Origin: Pectobacterium polonicum
Lineage (GTDB): Bacteria > Pseudomonadota > Gammaproteobacteria > Enterobacterales > Enterobacteriaceae
Assembly (NCBI RefSeq): GCF_005497185.1
Contig: NZ_RJTN01000004.1
Location: 62,001-126,000, forward strand
Length of the DNA: 64,000 nucleotides
Reading direction: 5' to 3'
The notes beneath the pieces are model-generated. The model made no database searches. It worked only from the letters and a program-made list of their open reading frames with translations, and was not told the origin of the DNA. Below, piece by piece: positions 48,533-57,034 of this stretch. Each line of letters opens with the position of its first letter. The first letter of the stretch is position 1. Both the position numbers and the translations under genes were made by a program.

Positions 48533-50116
48533 TTACTCAGGCTTAACCTCAATATAATCCAGATCCAGCGTGCTGCTGGTGTAGCTACGGATTTTATTGG
48601 TCATTTCAATATTACCGTCCAGTTTCTGACCATAAGACGGAACAATCTCTTTCAGTTTGCTTTGCCATTCTGGCGTTGCCACTTTATCTTTAAACACTTT
48701 TTGCAGCAGGCTCAGCATAATCGGTGCTGCGGTTGATGCGCCCGGAGATGCCCCCAGCAGAGCGGCAATCGAGCCATCCTGCGAGCTGACGATCTCAGTA
48801 CCCAACTTCAGCACGCCGCCTTTCTCATCATCTTTCTTGATAACCTGAACGCGCTGGCCTGCAATCACCAGTCTCCAATCCTCTTTCTTCGCGTTCGGGA
48901 AGTATTCCTGTAATGAAGCGAAGCGATCGTCATCATCCATCATGACCTGACCGACCAAATATTTCACCAGATCGAAGTTATCCAGACCAACGTGCGTCAT
49001 CGGCATGACGTTGGAGAAGGTCACGGAACCGATCAGATCCCACAGCGAACCATTTTTCAGGAATTTACTGGAAAAAGTGGCAAATGGCCCAAACAACAGG
49101 ACTGGCTTGCCGTCAAAAATACGCGTATCCAGATGAGGAACGGACATCGGTGGCGCCCCCACAGAGGCTTTGCCGTACACTTTTGCCATGTGGCGTTTCA
49201 CGATTTCCGGGTTTTCTGTCACCAGGAATTCACCACCAACCGGGAAGCCGCCGTACAAATCGGCCTCAGGAATACCGGTTTTCTGCAACAGTTGTAGTGC
49301 CGCCCCACCCGCACCGATAAAGACGAATTTCGCCTTAATCACGCTCTCTTTTTCGCCGTTCTTCAGATCGGCGTAAGTCACGCTCCAGCTGTTGTCTGCA
49401 TTACGCTTGATATCACGCACTTCTGAATTCAGGTGCAGCGCAAAGTTGGACTTGGTTTTCATCGCACCAACCAACTGACGCGTGATTTCACCGTAGTTCA
49501 CGTCAGTGCCGATAGGCATACGGGTTGCTGCAATTTTTTGAGCAGGATCGCGACCTTCCATCACCAACGGAGCCCACTCTTTGATCGTATTGGGATCGTC
49601 AGAGAACTCCATGCCACGGTACAGCGTACTATGCTGCATCGCATCATAGCGGTGTTTCAGGAAAGCGGTGTTTTCGTCGCCCCAGACAAAACTGATATGC
49701 GGCACACTGTTAATGAAAGAGTGCGGATTATTCAGCACGCCGTTTTTCACCTGATAGGACCAAAACTGGCGCGAGACTTCAAACGCTTCGGTAATTTCCA
49801 GCGCTTTGCTGATATTGATTGGGCCGTCGGGATTATCCGGCGTGTAATTTAGCTCCATGAAAGCCGAGTGGCCCGTACCGGCATTATTCCAGCCGTTGGA
49901 GCTCTCTTCCGCCACGTTATCCATACGCTCAACCATGTCGATAGACCAATCTGGCTGTAGCTCTTGTAGATACACGCCCAGCGTAGAGCTCATAATTCCC
50001 CCGCCGATCAGTACCACATCCGTTGTCTTCTCTGTCGTCTTAGCATCTTCAGCCATCGCCAGTGGGGTGCTAACCACCACGGTCAGGCAGAAGAACATAG
50101 CAAGTAGTTTTTTCAT
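48533..50116 (-). CDS. mqo: Malate:quinone oxidoreductase Mqo
   Basis: A 527-residue FAD-dependent enzyme oxidising malate to oxaloacetate and passing electrons to quinone at the inner membrane. The FAD loop is [19 protein letters not shown]; other signatures are [36 protein letters not shown] and [14 protein letters not shown]. The N-terminal [20 protein letters not shown] looks like a Sec signal peptide (as in E. coli Mqo). Start at 50116; the in-frame ATG 16 codons upstream would precede this stretch. Located between fadL and mlaA, not its place in E. coli. Confidence 0.96.
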   Translation of the reverse strand: MKKLLAMFFCLTVVVSTPLAMAEDAKTTEKTTDVVLIGGGIMSSTLGVYLQELQPDWSIDMVERMDNVAEESSNGWNNAGTGHSAFMELNYTPDNPDGPINISKALEITEAFEVSRQFWSYQVKNGVLNNPHSFINSVPHISFVWGDENTAFLKHRYDAMQHSTLYRGMEFSDDPNTIKEWAPLVMEGRDPAQKIAATRMPIGTDVNYGEITRQLVGAMKTKSNFALHLNSEVRDIKRNADNSWSVTYADLKNGEKESVIKAKFVFIGAGGAALQLLQKTGIPEADLYGGFPVGGEFLVTENPEIVKRHMAKVYGKASVGAPPMSVPHLDTRIFDGKPVLLFGPFATFSSKFLKNGSLWDLIGSVTFSNVMPMTHVGLDNFDLVKYLVGQVMMDDDDRFASLQEYFPNAKKEDWRLVIAGQRVQVIKKDDEKGGVLKLGTEIVSSQDGSIAALLGASPGASTAAPIMLSLLQKVFKDKVATPEWQSKLKEIVPSYGQKLDGNIEMTNKIRSYTSSTLDLDYIEVKPE

Positions 50117-50479
50117 GCTTATATCTCTATTTTTATAAGTGCAGGTAAATAGAATTTCACACATTCATTAACACACGACCCATGCCACCATCGGTAAAAG
50201 GCATCATTCTTATGACCTTTTTGTTAATCACCTCGCTAACAAAAAAATCAGCGTGCTGATGCATTTCAGCCACCGTGAGCATCAATAGCGGTTAACGACG
50301 TTGCATTATTGTTATCTGACGAAAGGAAATAAATTTTAGTAAGTAAATAAATGAACAACAAAGTAATAACTTTTAAGAAACAAACCACAGAATCAGTGGG
50401 GTAACGATAAGTTTAGCAGTGTTTTATAAAAGCAAAAGGCACCCGCAGGTGCCTTTGAAATGAACAAAAATATGCTGCG
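50117..50479. other. Intergenic region between mqo and mlaA
   Basis: 363 bases. It holds the mlaA terminator (see 50434-50456) and the mqo promoter region, which is A+T-rich. Nothing else is supported. Confidence 0.6.
50434..50456 (-). terminator. Terminator of mlaA
   Basis: AAAGGCACC-CGCA-GGTGCCTTT, 24 bases after the mlaA stop; on the minus strand the tail is TGCTTTTATAAAA, moderately T-rich. Confidence 0.8.
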
Positions 50480-51241
50480 CTAGTTCGCTGAATCAATCTC
50501 GTCGAGCGAGTCTTCAATCGCAGCGGCATTCGGATTCTGCTGCGGAGTGATTTGCCCATCGCTGGCAAGGAAGTCATGCCGTTGGAAGTAGGCTTCTCGC
50601 ATCATCAGATACGGATCGGAAGAGTTACGCAGCAGACCATCGGAATCCAACAGTTGCGCTCGCGTTTCTAGTCCCTCGATAGCCCACTTACCCGCAGACA
50701 TCCAGAACGTCAGATAGCTCAACATCGGATACAGCGTATCCACAACGTCACCGCCATCTTCACGCAGGGTAGCGCTGCCGTAGCCCGGCACGACCAAATA
50801 AGGTCCATAGCCCACGCCATAATTACCCAATGTGCTACCAAAACGGCGAGACTCTTCTTTCGCCAATTTAGGATTAGCCATCGACGCGACATCAATCAGA
50901 CCGCCCATCCCAAGCAAGCTATTCAGGAAGAAGCGGTTAAAGTGAATCATCGCTTTATACGGCTTGCCTTCAATGAAATAGTTTACCATTGTCGCTGGCT
51001 CTTCCAGGTTACTGAAGAAGTTCCCCAGCCCATTGCGCGCTGGCTTCGGCACATAATCGCGCCAGGCAACAGCGGCCGGACGAACCAGATAAGGATCTAG
51101 GACGTCGTAATTGAAGTTGAACATGGTACGGTTAAAGCCTTCAAGCGGATCAGAACGTCCTTCTTGAGCGCGATCCCCGGAACTGGCGCAGCCGATCAGT
51201 AACACGCTGGCAAACACCACCCCACTCAGGCGGTAATTCAT
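50480..51241 (-). CDS. mlaA: Outer-membrane lipoprotein MlaA (VacJ)
   Basis: A 253-residue lipoprotein of the Mla phospholipid retrograde transport system. The lipobox is LLIGC at residues 14-18 (MNYRLSGVVFASVLLIGC). The family block DPLEGFNRTMFNFNYDVLDPYLVRP is near residue 32 and later NYGVGYGPYLVVPGYGS follows. It acts in the outer membrane with OmpC/OmpF. The ribosome site AGGGAGAACAGAT precedes the ATG. Confidence 0.95.
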   Translation of the reverse strand: MNYRLSGVVFASVLLIGCASSGDRAQEGRSDPLEGFNRTMFNFNYDVLDPYLVRPAAVAWRDYVPKPARNGLGNFFSNLEEPATMVNYFIEGKPYKAMIHFNRFFLNSLLGMGGLIDVASMANPKLAKEESRRFGSTLGNYGVGYGPYLVVPGYGSATLREDGGDVVDTLYPMLSYLTFWMSAGKWAIEGLETRAQLLDSDGLLRNSSDPYLMMREAYFQRHDFLASDGQITPQQNPNAAAIEDSLDEIDSAN

Positions 51242-51646
51242 ATCTGTTCTCCCTGATTTATAGTGTGCTATACCCGCGACCGAAAATGGGTATTCCCACT
51301 ATCAGCCCAACCTATCAAGCTGGACGATAAGGACGGGATATCGGCCAACAGTGTAACATTTTATTGATCTATCGCTACGCTGGCTTACGTATTACTGCCT
51401 TTTCAGAGGGTTGCCATTTTTTTTATCAGGACAACTCGCGGTATCGTGACAACGCGCTCCCCTGCGTGGACGACAACACAGTAGTTCGTTGTTCCGCTCA
51501 AAGCATAGCACTGCCAACCTAAATCAGTGAGGCATAACGCGTCATCCTACCTTGTAAAAAAGACTACGCTTACCATCTGGATTATCGGTACTCGCGTCAG
51601 CGCCGCTAGCCAAGTACCCACTGGCTTGAGCATCGAGAGGATTGCT
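51242..51646. other. Divergent intergenic region mlaA-yfdC
   Basis: 405 bases without a gene. Promoters for both genes must be here. The yfdC frame is open far upstream of its real start (to 51527) without coding character. No operator is recognised. Confidence 0.5.
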
Positions 51647-52582
51647 ATGAATACATCTTCAGAAGCCAAACATACCCGGCAAGAGAAAGAGAAAGAGAAA
51701 GACGTAGAGGTAGAAAGTGAGGAAAGTACGCAGGGAAAAACGATCGATATAAACGAAGAACATTTACCCTCACCCGCTGCCGCAATCCATGAAGAGATTC
51801 GTCAGGAAGGACAAAAAGAACTGGAGCGCGATGCGGTAGCGCTATTGTGGTCGGCGATTGCAGCGGGAATTTCCATGGGAACCTCATTCATGGCGGTCGG
51901 CATGCTCCACAACCACCTGGCTGGCGTCCCTGGCGGCTTTCTGCTGGAATGTTTCGGTTACACCATCGGTTTTGTGATTGTCATTATGGCTCGCCAGCAG
52001 TTGTTCACAGAAAATACCGTCACCGCAGTGCTTCCCATCATGCACAAACCAACGCGTAGCAATTTCTATCTACTTGGTCGGCTATGGCTGGTTGTCCTCG
52101 CGGGCAATCTGATCGGTACCGCCTTGGCCGCCCTCGCCTTTACTTACATGCCGGTTTTTGATGGCGAAACGCGGGAAGCATTAATTGATATCGCCATGAA
52201 GGTCATGAAGAACTCACCAACGGAAATGTTCGCAAATGCTGTGGTCTCTGGCTGGATTATTGCCACCATGGTCTGGATGCTGCCCCGCGCCTACTCTGCC
52301 AAACTGTGGATTATCATCATCATGACCTGGATGATTGCTTTCAGTCATCTCACCCACATCGTGGCTGGTGCCTCAGAAATTTTCTATCTTGTATTTATTG
52401 GCCATATCCCCTGGCAGGCGTTCATCTGGCCATTTGCCTTACCCACGCTAGCGGGAAATATCATCGGTGGCACCTTTATTTTCGCTCTCATCAGCCATGC
52501 GCAAATTCGTAGCGATATGAGTCATTCATACCGAACCACACGCCAAAAGCTGCATGAAAATGAGAAGAAAGAACATTTATAA
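51647..52582 (+). CDS. yfdC: Formate/nitrite-family transporter YfdC
   Basis: A 311-residue inner-membrane protein of the FNT family with six membrane segments (from about residue 60). A long charged N-terminal tail, rich in Lys/Glu (EKEKEKDVEVESEE), precedes the channel. The family blocks ISMGTSFMAVGML, GFVIVIMARQQLFTENTV and WIIATMVWMLPRAYSAK are visible. The substrate is unknown. ATG at 51647 is chosen by the GAGAGGATTGCT ribosome site and family length. In E. coli it also precedes argW. Confidence 0.93.
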   Translation: MNTSSEAKHTRQEKEKEKDVEVESEESTQGKTIDINEEHLPSPAAAIHEEIRQEGQKELERDAVALLWSAIAAGISMGTSFMAVGMLHNHLAGVPGGFLLECFGYTIGFVIVIMARQQLFTENTVTAVLPIMHKPTRSNFYLLGRLWLVVLAGNLIGTALAALAFTYMPVFDGETREALIDIAMKVMKNSPTEMFANAVVSGWIIATMVWMLPRAYSAKLWIIIIMTWMIAFSHLTHIVAGASEIFYLVFIGHIPWQAFIWPFALPTLAGNIIGGTFIFALISHAQIRSDMSHSYRTTRQKLHENEKKEHL

Positions 52583-52625
52583 GACACTGATTGCCGACAC
52601 TTTGAGCAAACGCGCAGTTAAGTGC

Positions 52626-52653
52626 TTATTCTCAGAGCCAAAATGCGTATAAT
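52626..52653 (+). promoter_or_regulatory. Promoter of tRNA-Arg
   Basis: A perfect -10 TATAAT (52648-52653) with a TTATTC -35 candidate (52626-52631) at 16 bases. It lies 13 bases before the tRNA. Confidence 0.6.
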
Positions 52654-52666
52654 GACTGCGCTTCAT

Positions 52667-52741
52667 GTCTCCGTAGTTAAACGGATATAACAAGCCCCTC
52701 CTAAGGGCTAGTTACTGGTTCGATTCCAGTCGGGGACACCA
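52667..52741 (+). tRNA. argW: tRNA-Arg(CCU)
   Basis: A 75-base cloverleaf with encoded CCA. The acceptor stem is GTCTCCG/CGGGGAC; the anticodon stem AGCCC/GGGCT holds the loop CTCCTAA with anticodon CCT at 52700-52702; the T arm is CTGGTTCGATTCCAG. It reads AGG codons. Position after yfdC and sequence agree with E. coli argW, a known phage attachment site (CPS-53 in K-12). Confidence 0.97.
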
Positions 52742-52920
52742 TAATCTCACCTACGAACGTCCATCAAAGTCTATTTTTTCCATACTATTCATCAAGTTGA
52801 CACAACCAGTCCGTCTACTGAAATCTACTCAGCTTTACCGGTATCCGCGTTATTCTGTTGGTATCAATGTTGGCATGGTAAGTTCGGTAATGCAGAGATC
52901 ATCACCGTGGGAGATTTTCT

Positions 52921-52992
52921 ATGATGGGTCACCGTCCAGAAAAAGTGGCTGACGCCGTTGGTACTGAAGTACAGGTTGACACTTTTAGTTAG
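52921..52992 (+). CDS. Possible 23-residue peptide with strong ribosome site
   Basis: The frame MMGHRPEKVADAVGTEVQVD-TFS starts 7 bases after GGGAG. It is too short to judge. It could be the 5' end of a gene destroyed at the island junction. No homologue is recognised. Confidence 0.2.
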   Translation: MMGHRPEKVADAVGTEVQVDTFS

Positions 52993-53131
52993 TGTTTTGA
53001 GTTCAACACGTGGCACCAGCCTGAATTAATTTATCTAAATTAATATGTCCATACGCTATAAGTAGCGAATCGGAAAATAGTAATAAGCGTATTTTATAGA
53101 AGGTCGATACGGTCTCCCCGAGTAGTCTTGC

Positions 53132-53215
53132 TTAAACTTTATACACATCGACAGAAAGAGAAAATGGCGAGAAAAGAACAGCGCAACAGAGCAGCATTAA
53201 ACCTAAAAATCTCAT
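53132..53215 (-). CDS. Possible 27-residue exported peptide or truncated gene start
   Basis: On the minus strand an ATG at 53215 follows AAGGAAATAAGG. It codes MRFLGLMLLCCAVLFSPFSL-SVDVYKV, which looks like a Sec signal peptide or single membrane segment. After the TAA the same frame stays open for another 42 codons, so this may be a broken gene for an exported protein. Confidence 0.3.
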   Translation of the reverse strand: MRFLGLMLLCCAVLFSPFSLSVDVYKV

Positions 53216-53448
53216 CCTTATTTCCTTGATTTATATGTATGCCTGAAGATTCAACATACTGACAACGAATCAAGTATCACTTGAATGGTACCTATATTGT
53301 TCTGACAGGACTGAACATGAAACGTAGCAGGCGTCCCCGTAAAGCATCGATAGTGGCTTGAATAACAAAGAATATATACTTGCAGCTATGAATATCCTTA
53401 TAATATCAATAGGATTTATTCACTATTTGTAAGGAATGTGTGTTTATT

Positions 53449-54069
53449 ATGAAACGGAGTTATATAAAAAGCGGTATTGTACCTTTTCTTTTTCTCTCCA
53501 TCGGAGCGCACGCGCAAGACTTCCCCACGTTTGTTACAAACTTCACTACTGTGTTGCAAAAGAGTAAATTATCACAAAAAGACTATAATCAATTTATTGA
53601 ACTCACTAACTCCTATTTTATTCCAGCTAACTATGGTGTAAGCATAGCGAAAAAAGATAAAATCAGTTATAAAAACAACGAAATAATGCCAAAGCTTGAA
53701 TCTGACTCCAGCTTCATCTTCAATGGTTCAAATGGAAAATCAGCTTTTATTTCATTTCTACAAGAAATAAAAAACCTACCGCCGTCAGAAAAATATTTTG
53801 AAAAATCCTACACGGATGCAGGATCGGTCTTCGTCATGAATTACTATATGCTGTCATCAGGTATCATTAATATCCAGATGGACATCGTTTCTCCTCCAGG
53901 CCTCAAAGGAATTGTCATCAATCTACTTAACGAAAGGGAATCTGAACTTAGACAAGAAGCAGGCGAAGGAGCTTATATCTATCAATTCAAAAAAATAAAT
54001 GAGACCTATAAAATGGTCAGCGCCAACGTATATTCATCTTCAGATAAACGAATCTGCATGTCCTGCTAA
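53449..54069 (+). CDS. Exported protein of unknown function (first gene of island operon)
   Basis: A 206-residue protein with a Sec signal peptide (MKRSYIKSGIVPFLFLSIGA, cut after AHA). No family is recognised. The mature part is Lys/Asn/Ser-rich with no membrane segment; it ends with a Cys pair, RICMSC. A GTG at 53440, 5 bases after AAGGA, is an alternative start. It ends 10 bases before the next gene, forming an operon with two paralogous exported proteins. A+T content is clearly above that of the backbone, which suggests horizontal origin. Confidence 0.7.
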   Translation: MKRSYIKSGIVPFLFLSIGAHAQDFPTFVTNFTTVLQKSKLSQKDYNQFIELTNSYFIPANYGVSIAKKDKISYKNNEIMPKLESDSSFIFNGSNGKSAFISFLQEIKNLPPSEKYFEKSYTDAGSVFVMNYYMLSSGIINIQMDIVSPPGLKGIVINLLNERESELRQEAGEGAYIYQFKKINETYKMVSANVYSSSDKRICMSC

Positions 54070-54079
54070 GGTGATTTCA

Positions 54080-54889
54080 ATGGAATTGAAAATGATAAAA
54101 GTCATAATAAAATCTCTCTTATTGATAATACTTTCATCACACTATGTTAATGCAAATAATCTTGTGTGTCGTAGTCCTCTCGTCATTCAGTCGTTAATCA
54201 AAGAAGATCAAGAGAAAGCACAACCCATCAGCGACCGTGTATCTTTAGAGACAATTAAAAAAATTGAATTTGAATATGACATCATTATCACAAAACTTAA
54301 AACCAAAAATAACCTAAGCTGCTTTGGCAAAGCCAAGATAAAAATCCCATCCGATGTGTTAGATTTTTTAAAATACTATCCTATTCTAGAGAGTGGAGAT
54401 CCTAAAGCAAAAAGCATTTACCTTTCCAATCTTTACTCCCACAAAAAAGGCGATGAATACATCGCATTAGACCGTGTTTATTACAATGTTCATATTGCTG
54501 ATAATCAGCAAGAAACCAATATTATGTATCCACATGATGAGTCCGTCTCGCGCACACTTTATGGACTGGCCTGGTTACAAGAAAATGCAACAAGGCTGGA
54601 AGATCAATCACCACGCTTTAAATATAAAAAAGCACTCATAGAGTTCACTGAGGCTGATAGCGCGTTAAATATTTACTGGAGTAACCTACCCGACTATATT
54701 AAAGGGCAGATGAAAGAGGATGCACGGCAGTGGATAAAAAATAAAAATAAAAAATGCGGGGCAATAAAAACCCTCTCAAGTCAAAGCCACTCTCTGGAAG
54801 AAAAGACAAAAATTTATACCTGCCAACAACAAATGACTAGGGAAAGGCTGGTACAGCTTGGATTGACTGAAAACAAGGACAAGAAATGA
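54080..54889 (+). CDS. Exported protein with LprI/DUF1311-like C-terminus (paralogue 1)
   Basis: A 269-residue exported protein (signal peptide to about VNA, then NNLVCRSPLVIQ). Two features stand out. A central block SRTLYGLAWLQENATRLEDQ is shared with the next gene. The C-terminal region DARQWIKNKNKKCGAI ... KIYTCQQQMTRERLVQLGL has the W-x-x-x-R/K-x-x-x-C ... C-x-x-x-x-T-x-x-R spacing of LprI/DUF1311 (lysozyme-inhibitor-like) domains. The assignment to that family is by eye only. ATG at 54080 has AAGGTG upstream; an ATG four codons later is possible. The stop overlaps the next ATG. Confidence 0.7.
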   Translation: MELKMIKVIIKSLLLIILSSHYVNANNLVCRSPLVIQSLIKEDQEKAQPISDRVSLETIKKIEFEYDIIITKLKTKNNLSCFGKAKIKIPSDVLDFLKYYPILESGDPKAKSIYLSNLYSHKKGDEYIALDRVYYNVHIADNQQETNIMYPHDESVSRTLYGLAWLQENATRLEDQSPRFKYKKALIEFTEADSALNIYWSNLPDYIKGQMKEDARQWIKNKNKKCGAIKTLSSQSHSLEEKTKIYTCQQQMTRERLVQLGLTENKDKK

Positions 54890-55692
54890 AAACGCTCCAC
54901 TATGTCATGATTGGAATTATCCTTACTTGCACGTCAGCATATGCCAAGGACGACTTTCAATGCAGCGATCTCAATGCAGTGGAAGTCGTTAAAAAAACGT
55001 TTGCCGATCGTGCAAAAGCCATGTTCTATAAGAACCCTTCTCAATCTGTTGATACTGTGAGCGTGATTTATTCTAAATTATCAACTCAGCCACGCTGGGG
55101 AAAAGCATTCTCATGTAGCCTGCGGGTTGAAATTCCCGTAAGTCAGGAGATCATCGACATTATTCTTAATAAAGACGATCTTTTGTACACAAAAGATGAA
55201 ATGGATAAAATTAGCAATAACATTTTTACTAAAACAGGTGAAAGCAGAGACAATAGGCTAAGTGATAACAAGATTGTCATTCCATCATTTGCCTACGATC
55301 TCAGCATTCTCAATCATGAAAAGGAAATAAAAGTAGAAAAAAAATCCTATGATGCCCTATCCAGAGCAATTTATGGCGTAGCCTGGCTCAGTGAAAACGC
55401 CGAAAAAATCACAAAAACCGCGCAAGATAAAACGCTTGAAAATGAAAAAGAACAATATCTTTTCTTTTTCACCGACGTATATGGAATATTGGAAGACGCA
55501 CCTGAAGACATAAAGAGTAAATTCCACGCGTCTCAAGAAAAATGGATTAAAGAAAGAAATAACAAATGCGGCAATATCGAATCGTTAGAAGCGTATCATC
55601 CTTCAATTAAAGAACAGATTCATGCTTATCGTTGCCATAATGCAACGATGAGTGAACAAATATCAAGTTTAGAGCCAAGCGAAGGGGAATAG
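54886..55692 (+). CDS. Exported protein with LprI/DUF1311-like C-terminus (paralogue 2)
   Basis: A 268-residue paralogue of the preceding gene, starting within its stop (ATGA overlap). The signal peptide ends at AYA, before KDDFQCSDLNAVEVV. It shares the order: early Cys (FQCSDL), second Cys (AFSCSLRVEIPVS against LSCFGKAKIKIPS), SRAIYGVAWLSENAEKI, and C-terminal EKWIKERNNKCGNIE ... AYRCHNATMSEQISSL. Four conserved cysteines suggest two disulfides in the periplasm or outside. Function unknown. Confidence 0.7.
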   Translation: MKTLHYVMIGIILTCTSAYAKDDFQCSDLNAVEVVKKTFADRAKAMFYKNPSQSVDTVSVIYSKLSTQPRWGKAFSCSLRVEIPVSQEIIDIILNKDDLLYTKDEMDKISNNIFTKTGESRDNRLSDNKIVIPSFAYDLSILNHEKEIKVEKKSYDALSRAIYGVAWLSENAEKITKTAQDKTLENEKEQYLFFFTDVYGILEDAPEDIKSKFHASQEKWIKERNNKCGNIESLEAYHPSIKEQIHAYRCHNATMSEQISSLEPSEGE

Positions 55693-56022
55693 TAACGCCG
55701 ATGTTGCTTCAGGCTATTGCCAGCTATTTTAGCAATGGCCTGACTATAAACGTCTCGTCCTATTGACTCAGCCAGACAATCAGCTAGCGCTCAGCTGTAC
55801 AGGGTGCTCAAGATAGGTCGACAACACAATTAGGGGTTTTATACCCGTCATACTTCAAGTTGTATGTGCGTTGGACGCATTACTCGGCACACTGGCATGA
55901 GCCTCGCCCCTTAGGGGCCGCTGCAAGCAGCGTTCAAATCTGCCTCTGGCAGATTTGTCAGTCACCCGAATCACTTACCTGAAATAGGAGAGATATGTTT
56001 GACCACACCTCTCTTATCATGA
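55693..56022. other. Intergenic region after the exported operon
   Basis: 330 bases between convergent genes. It contains the palindromic repeat at 55841-55985; the remainder has no gene and no clear terminator. Confidence 0.6.
55841..55985. repeat. MITE-like palindromic repeat, copy 1
   Basis: Begins ATACCCGTCATACTTCAAGT, the left end of an intergenic repeat common in Pectobacterium, Serratia and Yersinia (from memory). Three nested hairpins follow: GCCCC-tta-GGGGC (55906-55918), GCTGC-aa-GCAGC (55920-55931) and CAAATCTGCC-tct-GGCAGATTTG (55935-55957). The right end (CACTTACCTGA) seems cut short. Confidence 0.65.
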
Positions 56023-56814
56023 TTATTTTGATGCTGTTAGGCTGGCAGCAGTAAATTCTGGATAGCCAGCCGGCCGACCATTATTCAGATTAGTCAGGAA
56101 ATTATTGTCTTTAAGAGGAATTGAGGCCGATCCATAGTCAAACGCGTTTAATCGGTTCCGCAATTCCTGATTATTAATGCCATCGCCGTACATTGAGTAC
56201 CAACTGATAATATCTGGCGTGACAAATTTCTTATATGGGTTTTCTGCTTGTTCATTCGTTTTAGAAAAACGGAAAGCGTGGGTTAATGCACCATCTTTGT
56301 GATAAACAAATTTCAGATGCCCATCCTGTTTATCGATGCTCGCCGCATCTTTGGTCGTCAATTTACCATGAGCACTGTAGCTACCATGCGTCACTACGCC
56401 ATTTTTAGTCCAGATTGCAACATGTTCCCAATCATGGCGGTGGCCTGAATTTACACCGTTCAGTATCTGATCTTTTAAAAAATAGAGCGCGTAGAAGCTG
56501 CCACAATAACGGGAACCACCAGTGTTAACACAGGCGTATCGGTGCAGTGTATTTGATGAGTCAAGAAAGTTACTCCATCGGCACCCACCTGTTATATTTC
56601 CCGATGGCTTAAGCCCACCGTTTTGTACACCGTTACGGCTTACTCCGGCGCTGGGAAGGCAACCATCAGAATCAAAATCAAATACCGGTGCAATCGCCCG
56701 TGCATCAATTCCAGATGGCAAGGTTTGGTTTAATTTAGGGAAAGTATCCGCATGCGAAGAAAAAGTAGCGAACAATATTGAGAATGCCAGACTTGTTTTC
56801 TTTCCTGAAAGCAT
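56023..56814 (-). CDS. nip: Nep1-like necrosis-inducing protein (NPP1 family)
   Basis: A 263-residue secreted virulence factor. The signal peptide (MLSGKKTSLAFSILFATFSS to SHA) is cut before DTFPK. The diagnostic NLP heptapeptide GHRHDWE, a calcium-binding site needed for activity, is at residues 124-130. Cysteines at GCLPS, GCRW, YACVN and YCGS could form two disulfides. NLPs bind plant sphingolipids and lyse dicot cells; in Pectobacterium Nip is a type II secreted, quorum-sensing-regulated factor (family knowledge). Start at 56814 with AAGGAA upstream. It lies between two copies of an intergenic repeat. Confidence 0.93.
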   Translation of the reverse strand: MLSGKKTSLAFSILFATFSSHADTFPKLNQTLPSGIDARAIAPVFDFDSDGCLPSAGVSRNGVQNGGLKPSGNITGGCRWSNFLDSSNTLHRYACVNTGGSRYCGSFYALYFLKDQILNGVNSGHRHDWEHVAIWTKNGVVTHGSYSAHGKLTTKDAASIDKQDGHLKFVYHKDGALTHAFRFSKTNEQAENPYKKFVTPDIISWYSMYGDGINNQELRNRLNAFDYGSASIPLKDNNFLTNLNNGRPAGYPEFTAASLTASK

Positions 56815-57034
56815 ATTAATTCCTTTAGTAAAGAATGACCTTTTTAAAACCAATATCATCAATAGCTACAAAAAATGCATCCATGATGAAAGCGTAAGAA
56901 GATCCACTTTTAACAAGAAAAAAGAGGAAATCAAAATCTTTTATTTCCAACAATGAAGATGAATATATTTAGGCTGCAAAATAATGTAGGGAACTTATAT
57001 AATAGTCAGCAAGCCCCCTACCACATTAGGACGT

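Larger units (their letters stand above)
52742..53448. other. Non-coding region after tRNA-Arg: probable island junction scar
   Basis: 707 bases without a clear gene. The stretch GTCCGTCTACTGAAATCTAC ... TTCTGTTGGTATCAATGTTGGCATGG (52810-52880) resembles the 5' flank of P4-type integrase genes, recalled from other tRNA-linked islands. No integrase follows. Two short frames (52921-52992 + and 53132-53215 -) are described apart. The rest looks degenerate and A+T-rich. Confidence 0.45.
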
